A stretch of 64,000 bases of DNA from Talpa occidentalis (lineage: Eukaryota; Chordata; Mammalia; Eulipotyphla; Talpidae): NCBI RefSeq assembly GCF_014898055.3, contig NW_023601212.1, forward strand, positions 44,442,329 through 44,506,328. The letters run 5' to 3'. The notes beneath the pieces were generated by a model, which saw nothing but the letters and a program-made list of their open reading frames with translations, made no database searches and was not told the DNA's origin. The position numbers and the translations under genes are program-made. Below, piece by piece: positions 55,705-64,000 of this stretch (position 1 is the stretch's first letter; each line of letters opens with the position of its first letter).

Positions 55705-57871
55705 AGGAGACATCATCAACATGGCAGGGAAAGGACGCTGGGATCAAATTCACCCATAAAAACATCCAATATGGAGAAATAACTGTAAAACCCCAGCAGA
55801 ATTTGGAGGCATTAGACATACTTGGCAGCAGACTGCTGAGAGAATTTGTAAAGATGGGGGGAAGGGAAAAAAAGAAAATCATGGGACCACTGCTCCCCTC
55901 CCAGACCCACAAAGACGTCTTAACACCTAGAAGTAAAGGTGGAAAAGTTGCAAGACAAGAAACCAGGAGAATCCTAAGGCATAGGAGGGTTCTGGACAAC
56001 AAAATGTAGGCAATCGGGGCCTCCCCACAAACGTAAAGCTCTGTGAGCAGCCCCCTTAAGGTGGCGCCTCCCTCCCCCCACCATCAGCTCCTGGAGACCA
56101 GAGTTAACATTTAACCTGCCAGGCAGGGGCACTTACAAAGGAAGGACATCAGACTGGCCTGGCACATTTATGCAGGAAGGACATCGGGGGGCGCATAGCA
56201 GGGCTGGTCCCTACATTGAGGGTCTCTTGGTTCCCCAAACCCTCAGGTGAGGGAGGATACAGGAGCCCAACACTCACCCAACTTCCTCATGGGCACAGAA
56301 GTTGTGTCTATCCTCCCACATCCACAGCTGCAGTTCTTTTTGCACTGTCCAAGCTTGGTAGGTTTGTTTTTTGTTTTTTTCTTTTTCTTTTTCTCTCCTG
56401 CGGGACGCCAAACTCACTGGGAAACAGCAGAGCCCTGAGAAGTATTCTCCCTGCCCCCATCCGTTTATGTGTTTGTTTATTAGCTAGTTAATTGTTATCT
56501 GTTTCCCTCTCTTTATTTCTGTTTTCTGATTCTTCTATCTTTCTTCTTTCTCTCTTTTACATCACCATCACCACTTTCTCTTCTCCTTCTGCTACATTCC
56601 CTCCTCCTCCTTCTCCTTTTTCCTTGTCCCCCTATTTAGACCCTTCTTCTCTCACCTTTGTTCCTTCTACATTTCCCTTTCATACACTTCCTTCTTCTTA
56701 TCCCTTCTTCCTGTCCTCATTCTCTTTTGATCCCAGTATTTTTCTGAGACACACCTAGAGGGTCCTAGCATTTCAACAGAGAAATACATCCCACCCAAAC
56801 AGCAGGCAACTCCCAATGTACCTGGCCTCAGCATGTGTCTAGAGGTGCAATATTCCACATAAGACTCTCAACTACCACAGGCTGAGACATTGGGTCTCAT
56901 CCTATGCACTGGGTACCAGAAAACAGGGGCTCTGGTGCAAAACACAGCTCAGAACAACAGCTACCATAATAGAAGAGTGTCTAGGTATGTACCCAGCCAC
57001 ACCAGCTCAGACACTAGGTAGACACATCCATGCCTGAGCAAGAGAAATCATGAGTCATGCCCACCAGTCATGCCCACCAGCAGCAGTGGTACAGTGTCAC
57101 CATGAACAGAACATATCTGAAGGCAAACAATGGGAAGAAAGAAAATTACTAATATCAAGCAGGTCCTTCTGAGAAAAATACACCACAGAAAGAAAGTCTG
57201 GTTAACCAGAAGCTGCTAACATAGATGTGGAAGACTATCTACACCTAACAAACAAAGAATTTAAAAAAGCCATAATGAAAATAATGAAAGAATTAAGAGA
57301 AAACTCAGAAAGAGATAAGAATATAATCAATGAACTGAGGAAGAAAGTAATGGAAATGGAGGATATCCACATTAGCAGAGGAGCTCAAGAATTTGGGGAA
57401 AAGCCATGAAAATAGAATGGAAGAAATGGAGGAACAATTCAGTACTCTCAAAGATACAGACATAAAAAGAACCAAAAAGAAAAAGGAAAGAGAGGCACGA
57501 ATAAAAAGGAATGAAAAAACACTTCAGGAAATAGTGGACATCGTGATGAAAGGAAATATAAGAGTCATAGGAATTCCAGAAGGTAAGTAGAGAGATAAGG
57601 AAACTGAGAAAATATTTAAGGAGATAATTGAAGAGAACTTCCCAAGCATGAAGACAGAAATGAAAATAGGCATACAAGTAGCTAGAAGAACACCAAATCA
57701 CCTCAATGAAAGGAAAACTACACAAGACACATAATAGTAAAGTTTCCAAAGGTCCAAGGCAAGGAAAAAAATAATGAAACTGACAAGGGCAAAGAAACAG
57801 AAAAACTTATATAAAGGAAAACCAATTAGGTTGACATCAGACTTCTCAGAAGATACACTATAGGCAAGAAG

Positions 57872-58427
57872 GACCTACTAAACATAGAGCTTCCATATGA
57901 TCCAGCAATTCCACTCCTAGGTATTTACCCAAAGGACACAGAAACATCAATTCCAAAGAGCACCTGCACTCCTATGTTTATAGCAGCACTGTTTACAATA
58001 GCTAAGCTTTGGAAACAACCCAAATGCCCAAAAATAGATGACTGGATCAAGAAGATGTGGTACATATATACCATGGAATATTACTCAGCATTCAAAAAAG
58101 ATAAACACATGCAATTTGCAGCAACATGGATGGCACTGGAAGGGATCATGCTCAGCGAAATAAGCCAAAAAGAAAAAGAAAAATACCGGATGGTCTCACT
58201 CATAGCAGGAATCTAGAAAACTTAAATAAGGGACCAGGAAAATGAATATAAGAAAGTGAAAATCAAAATCAACAAAAAAACTATGAACCAGAGACACTTT
58301 TTGGGGGGTGGGGCGGGAGGGGAAGGATTGGGGTCAGAATGGGGCGTTTGCAATTGTATGGGGGAATATAAAAATAAAATTTAATATTTAAAAAAAAAAA
58401 AAAAAAATAAAACTTGGATTCCTTTAC

Positions 58428-58462
<35 letters not shown>
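57872..58462 (+). mobile_element. Young 5'-truncated L1 with probable 3' transduction
   Basis: It begins GACCTACTAAACATAGAGC, nearly identical to the 3' end of the L1 at 17,157. It includes the ORF2 end (81 open codons to 58,216) and the 3' UTR, and has a first A run at 58,390-58,407. Then come 23 non-L1 bases (58,408-58,430) and a second run of 34 A. The flanking repeat is AAGAAG (57,866-57,871 and 58,463-58,468). Confidence 0.9.
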
Positions 58463-58466
<4 letters not shown>

Positions 58467-58807
58467 AGAGAATGAAGTGACATATTTAACAAACTCCAAA
58501 TCAACAAATTCCAACCAAGAATACTCTATCCCACAAACCCTCCTTCCTCTATGAAGGGAAAAATAAAACTATCTCAGATAAACAAAATCTCAATGAATTC
58601 ACTACTACCAAACCCCCACTCAAAAAATAAATAAATAAATATTACAAGAAACCCTAAAGCCAAACTAACTAAAGAATGGATAGGAAGATCAGAATATGGT
58701 AAGGAATAGAATCACAAAAAGGTAAACAAAATGGCTAATATGAATGTCAGTGCTTCAACATTCAATGTTAAAGTAAACGGACTAAACTCATCAATAAAAA
58801 CATGCAG

Positions 58808-59068
58808 GGGTCCTCCCAGGTGGCGCAAGCAGTTGAGCGCCGCACTGTGAAGCTGTCCGCAGCCTCTGTAGCTTGGGTTCAATCCCAGCCAGCCAGCGAG
58901 AATCCCACATGGCATGGCAGACCTCTCCTGTCTCACCCTCTGCTCCCCTCAGCAGTGTATTCCATCAGTCTGCCTGCTCTATTCCCCGCTCTGTCTCTGG
59001 TGAATCCTCTCACCCTCCCATGCATCTGGCCTGTACAGTTCTTGTATAAATGAATAAATCTTTAAAAA
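58808..59068 (+). mobile_element. tRNA-derived SINE
   Basis: Head GGGTCCTCCCAGGTGGCGCAAG, core CTCAGCAGTGTATTCCATC, tail ATAAATGAATAAATC. Flanks AAAAACATGCAG and AAAAATATGCAG are the target duplication. Confidence 0.92.
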
Positions 59069-59946
59069 TATGCAGAGTACCCAGGATGAAATAAAAAACA
59101 GAACCCAACCATTTATTGCCTACAGGAAATGCATTTAACTACAGAAGATAAACATAGATTTTAGATTGAAAGTAAAAGTATGGAAAACAATCCTACAAGC
59201 AAATGGACCAAAAAAGACAGCAATAACAGCTACAATTACATCAAATAAAATAGATTTCAAACTAAAAAAAGTGAAAAGAGACATAGATGGCCACTACATT
59301 ATGACTAAGGGGACACTTTATCAGGAAGACATAACACTCATCAGCGTATACTCACCAAATGAAGGAGCACTAAAATAGATCAGTCAATTATTATCATCTC
59401 TGCAAATAGACATTAGAAAATACATGTGTAGTTGATGTCTTCAACACACAACTCTAACCATTGGATACATCAATGAGACAAAAAATAAGCAAGGACACTA
59501 GAGCTCTAAGCAAGGATCTACACCTCATGGACTTAACAGACATCTATAGGACACAGCACCCAATGAAATCTGAGTGAACATTTTTCTCATCTGCACAAGG
59601 ATCATTCTCCAAAATTGATCACATACTGGGATATAAAACAAACATCAACAGATACACCAAGATTAAAATCATACCAACTATCTTCTCTGGCCAAAGAAGC
59701 AACAAGCTAGAAATAAACCATGAAATGAAAGCAAGGAGCTCTCCTACCTAATGGAGAATGAAACCAACACTACTGAAAGATGACTGAATCAATGAGATTA
59801 AAGAAGAAATTAAAAAATACCTTGAGAGAGAGAGAGAGAGATCTACATGGCAGCAAAGAAATGCTGTAAGTTCCCCCATAAAAACAACTTATAGGGAGAA
59901 AAGGCAGATGCTTGAGAGAACCAGGACACTTCAAATAAACTGGCAA

Positions 59947-60222
59947 GGGCCTCCCTGGTGGCGCAGTGGTTGAGCGCTGTGTTGCGAAGCTGCCCGCAGC
60001 CTCTGCGGTGGCGGTTCGATCCCTGGCTGCTCCCCGGCCACTGGAGGAGGGTCCCGCATGGCGCGCAGACCCCTCCTGCCACCCGCTGCTCCACTCAGCA
60101 GTGTACCTCAGTCCTTCTGCCTGCTCTGCTCCCCTCTTTGACTCTGGTGAATTCTCTCACCCTCCCGTGCCTCTCTCTGTACACAGTGCTTGTATAAATA
60201 AATAAATAAATCTTTAAAAAAA
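59947..60222 (+). mobile_element. tRNA-derived SINE, younger subtype
   Basis: Well preserved: GGGCCTCCCTGGTGGCGCAG head, GGCGGTTCGATCCC B box, (AAAT)n tail. Confidence 0.94.
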
Positions 60223-61796
60223 AAGATAAAATGGCAAATGCTGGCAAACTGCCCGAAGAGGAATGTTGCAACAAAAGAGGATGATAAGTGAGGAAAGCAT
60301 CAGAACCCTGCTACCCTCCCCACCCATAAAATAGGCACACTCCGACCATCAGAAAGGAGAAAAAAAAAAAAAACAAGAACAAACTAGATATCAAGCGGGG
60401 CAGTGAGTGGAAAGGAACTGCTGCAGGCACTGAACCCTGCAACCAGGAACTGTGGAGAACAGTGCAGGAATCACCACAGAGGTGAGTGAAAAGCACAGGG
60501 TAATTGCAAACTTGGTGCCATTAGTGGAGGATAAGGACTCAGCTGAGAGAAAAGCAAATAGCCAAAGACCAGCTAGTAATCTTGTGCAGAAAAGTGTGCA
60601 GTGCTCAGATAGCATATATGGACCGTAGCTTCCCAGGTCCCCATCCTCACAGCCTAGGATGGTGGGGTGACAAGCAGGAGCCTTCACTGAAGTGAATGAC
60701 CCTCACTGGGTAATCAGAAACCAGGCACCCTGGCTCAGGAGCATGATGCAAAAGGCACCGTATCTAAGGGCACTGAGCTGGGCTACCTACCACCAGTCCC
60801 AAATCTGAGGGCTTTGAAACTGAGAACTGGGACATGAAATTTGGGGCATGGGATCCCCACGACAGCAGAGAACAGGGCAGACACAGTACCCCACACCTTT
60901 GAGACTCTTCACACCACACCCCATCTGTTCTCCAGAGGCTTATAGGGAAAAAGCGCATAATGGAAGGATATTAGGGAAGATCTCTGGCATCACCTAGTGA
61001 TCAGAACAAAATCACCAAATACCTAATAGTTGAAAGCTAGAGATTCAAAAACCACCCTCAGGCTCTGGGAGGGGGCGGCCATACAAAATGAGGTGAGAAG
61101 AAAAAAAAGGACATGGAGAAAGATTACTGAAGTTCCCACCTGACAACCCGCATTCTGGAACTGAGAGGGGAGTACAGGATTTGGGGCCTGGGACATGACA
61201 TAACAGCGGGCACTGTGCAGGATGACAATAAGCATTTTTGTATCTGAGAGCCCTAGAATTGAGAACTAGAGTGCAGAATTTCGGGTACAAGATCCACACA
61301 GCTGCAGGCAAAGCACCAGATGAACAAAGGGCAGACACAGCACCCACCTTGGACAATAGCCCCTGTGTTGAGGTACTTCCCTACCCCCTTCTGTTTTTCA
61401 CAGAATTAGTGGGAAAAAACACAAGTCAGAAAGTTCCAGTCTCTGGCACCACCTTGTGATCAGAATAGAATCACCAATTAGCTGATAGTTGGAAGGCTAT
61501 GACTTCAAGATTCCCTGCTGGAACTGTGTAAATACAGAGGGAGGAAAATGCAATGTACAGTGCCCAGAAACACAGCTACAGCATAAACATCCTGGTGGAA
61601 TTTTGGCCTACCAGTGCTGAATTTGGTCTGGTAAGCACCCGAAAGACATGCCTACCAATACCAGAGGTACAACGTCACAGCACATAGAAAGCAAACAGCA
61701 GGAAGAAGGAAAAATATAAATAACCAAGCAAGCACACAGAGGAAAGACACACCACAAAAAGAAAAACAAGTCACCAGATAGCAAAAATGACATGGA

Positions 61797-61911
61797 AGAG
61801 CCTCCGCTGGTGGTGCAGCGGTTGAGCGCTGGGCTGCAGGGCTGCCCGCAGCCTCTGCAGTGCTGGTTCATTCCCTGGCCACTGGTGAGGGTCCCACACA
61901 CACACACAAAA
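61797..61911 (+). mobile_element. Short CA-tailed SINE variant, second copy
   Basis: Same structure as 3,021-3,132: SINE head to GAGGGTCCCACA, then (CA)n and A run, right half absent. Perfect 14-bp target duplication AAAAATGACATGGA (61,783-61,796 and 61,912-61,925). It shares a TTCCC at the B-box end where full-length copies have ATCCC. Confidence 0.92.
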
Positions 61912-62983
61912 AAAAATGACATGGAGGAACTTCTCTGCCTGTCATATAGAGAATTTAGAATCACCATGATTAAAAAATATAAAGAATACAAAAAGGAAAA
62001 AAATATATAAGACAAATAATCAATGAACTGAAGAACAAAACTGAGAACTTAAGAAAGGAAATAAAAGAGAAGGAGGAGACCGAAAGATTACTAGAAGTGA
62101 CAGAGATCTTGGAAAATCATTGACAAGAGAATTGAAGAAATGGAAGAGCAGATAAGTACTCTCAACGATACAGAAATTTAAAGAGAGAGAGAGAGAGACA
62201 GAGAGAGACGAGAGAGAAGTACAAAGGAAGAAGAATGAGGACACTCTTCAACAATTATCAGACTCCATGAACAGAGGGCATATAATAATTACAGGCATTC
62301 CAGAAGGTGAGGAGTGAGACAAAAGATCTAAGAAAATATTCAAGGAGATAATTCAAGAAAAATTCCCAAACATGAAAAAAAGACAAATATAGACATAAAA
62401 GAAGCAAGAAGAACACCCAATTACACCATTAAAAAAAAACTAGAGCAAGGCACATAATAGTGAAGATTGCAAGAGATCAAGACAAGGAAAAATAAAGAAA
62501 CTGGCAAAGGGAGAAGAAACATATAATTTATAAGGGAAAACCAATGAGGTTAACTTCTTCAGAGAAGTTCTGAAGAAATACAATGGGCAAGAAGAGAATA
62601 GAGTAATATATCCAACAAACTTCAAGACAGCAAATGACAACCAAGAATACTTTACCCTGCAAAACTCTCCTTTCTCTATGAAGAAAAAAATAAAGACCTT
62701 CTCAGACAAACAGAAACTCCAGAAATGCATTACAAAACTAAACCCCCACTCCAAAAAATTCTACAAGAAGTCCTAAAGCCAAAACCAACAGAGGAATAAA
62801 TAAGAAGAACAGAAAAAAGCAAGGAATAAAATCACAAAAAGGTAAATACAGATGCCAACATATTAACTCTAAATGTAAATGGACTAAATTCATATATAAA
62901 TGGACACAGAGTAGCAGGCTGGAATAGAAAACAAAATCCAACCTTCTGCTGTCTCCAGGAAACACTATTAAAAATAAAAGATA

Positions 62984-63305
62984 CCATCCAGTATTTTTTC
63001 TTTTTCTTTTTGGCTTATTTCGCTGAGCATGATCCCTTCCAGCGCCATCCATGTTGCTGCAAATTGCATGTGTTTATCTTTTTTGAATGCTGAGTAATAT
63101 TCCATGGTATCTATGTACCACAAGAAAACTTAAATAAGGGACCAGGAAAATGAATAACTATAAGAAAGTGAAAATCAAAATCAACAAAAAACTATGAACC
63201 AGAGAAATTTTTGGGGGGTGGGGGCCGGGAGGGGAGGGATTGGGGTCAGAATGGGGCATTTGCAATTGTATGGGGGAATATAAAAATAAAATTTATTATT
63301 AAAAA
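62984..63305 (+). mobile_element. 5'-inverted young L1 (twin priming)
   Basis: 62,984-63,122 is minus-strand ORF2 end. 63,123-63,305 is plus-strand 3' UTR with a poly(A). The perfect 14-bp duplication is AAAAATAAAAGATA (62,970-62,983 and 63,306-63,319). About 20 bases of L1 between the two segments are missing at the inversion point. Confidence 0.95.
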
Positions 63306-63975
63306 AAAAATAAAAGATAAACATAAACTGAAAGAAAAAGGTTGAGAAACAATGCTACAAGCAAATGGACCAAAAAAGGCAAGAACAGCTATATTTATAT
63401 CAGATGAAATAAACTTCAAATTAAAAAAGGTAAAAAGAGACATAGACAGACACTACAAAATGATCAAGGGAACAATACAACAGGAATATATAGCACTCAT
63501 CAACATATACTCGCCAAGTGAAGGAGCACCAAAATATATTAGACAATAATTATCACCTCTGAAAACAGACATTAAAAATGAATATGTAGTAGAAGACTTG
63601 AACACCTTCCTCTCACTAATAAACAGATCAATGAGACACGAATAAGCAAAGACACTAGAGCCCTAAATAAAGACATAGAACTCATGGCCCAACAGATATC
63701 TCTAGGACACTACACACCCCAAAATCCAAGTAAACATTTTTCTCAAGTGTATATGGATCATTCTCCAGTACAGATCACATACTAGGCCACAAGACAGAAA
63801 CATGAAGTTCAAAATCATTTCAGCTATGTTCTCTGATCATATAGGTATCAAACTAGAAATAAATCATGAAAAGAAAACAAGAAACTCTCCCACCTCATGG
63901 AGACTGAAATCCACAATATTAGATGACCACTGGACTAATGAGGAGATCAAACAAGAAATTAAAAAAATACTTTGA

Positions 63976-64000
63976 GTGCCTCCCTGTTGGTGCAGGTGGT
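63976..64000 (+). mobile_element. SINE head, cut by window end
   Basis: GCCTCCCTGTTGGTGCAGG is the start of the common SINE. It follows the L1 ORF2 sequence AAATACTTTGAG. Confidence 0.8.

Larger units (their letters stand above)
55705..59840 (+). mobile_element. L1 with 5' UTR, ORF1 and ORF2 start, split by insertions
   Basis: 5' UTR from 55,705 (ATCATCAACATGGCAGGGAAAGG), including a long CT-rich stretch at 56,490-56,740. ORF1 runs from about 57,220 to 58,690. ORF2 starts at about 58,731 (ATGGCTAATATG) and is cut at about 59,826 by the next L1. A young L1 (57,872-58,462) and a SINE (58,808) are inserted in it. ORF1 is open at 57,227-57,409 and 57,393-57,590 in different frames. Confidence 0.85.
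59841..63975 (+). mobile_element. L1 with 5' UTR, ORF1 and ORF2 start, carrying nested inserts
   Basis: 5' UTR begins near 59,841 (TACATGGCAGCAAAGAAATGC). ORF1 runs about 61,920-62,797. ORF2 begins near 62,850, and its endonuclease part runs to 63,975, where a SINE begins at the window edge. It contains a SINE (59,947), a short SINE (61,797) and a twin-primed L1 (62,984). The ORFs are broken. Confidence 0.85.

Noticed and set aside
56492..56758. 88-codon serine/proline-rich ORF
   Set aside because: CT-rich simple sequence inside an old L1 5' UTR, without protein similarity that I can recognise.

Overview
This is nuclear DNA from a placental mammal. It is AT-rich, has no bacterial-type gene organisation, and is dominated by LINE-1 (L1) retrotransposons with mammalian ORF1/ORF2 proteins. 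It also carries about two dozen copies of one tRNA-derived SINE, remnants of a class II olfactory receptor (OR) cluster, a C2H2 zinc-finger relic, one solitary LTR and one internally deleted betaretrovirus-like provirus. The SINE is not a primate, rodent, ruminant, equid or carnivore family that I recognise. A laurasiatherian such as a bat is plausible, but the sequence alone does not decide it. I see no intact protein-coding host gene, no rRNA or tRNA gene and no CRISPR array.

Layout. 1-13,100: OR cluster remnants. These are an OR C-terminus (+) at the left edge, an OR pseudogene (-) at 5,947-6,795, and OR-flanking DNA at about 440-2,020 repeated in inverted orientation at 11,720-13,100. SINEs and old L1s are inserted throughout. 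13,123-23,842: two young L1s in opposite orientation. One is a chimeric plus-strand copy (13,123-16,484). The other is a near full-length minus-strand copy (17,157-23,842) with an open 740-codon reverse-transcriptase part. A zinc-finger pseudogene lies between them, and a 100-N gap in the second copy looks artificial. 23,843-37,200: a second OR pseudogene (24,823-25,716, -), an OR N-terminal fragment (33,091-33,236, -), paralogous flanks, SINEs, 5'-inverted L1s and a solo LTR with a 5-bp target duplication (34,386-35,016).

37,400-50,365: nested L1s. A minus-strand L1 sits inside a plus-strand L1 with a clear target duplication. It is followed by a 6.6-kb L1 carrying three SINEs and then by 5'-truncated L1s. 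50,872-53,997: a minus-strand provirus bounded by 6-bp target duplications, with a Lys-type primer binding site, polypurine tract, and remnants of gag, integrase and env. 54,004-64,000: older L1s invaded by further L1s and SINEs, including a copy with a probable short 3' transduction and a textbook 5'-inverted L1.

The window shows the decay of an OR cluster by serial retrotransposition. I found no evidence for a new cellular system. The most useful observations are a short CA-tailed SINE subfamily, recurrent insertion at one site of L1 ORF2, an N gap flanked by overlapping contig ends, a provirus whose LTRs differ by a minisatellite block, and the precise deletion and inversion footprints.
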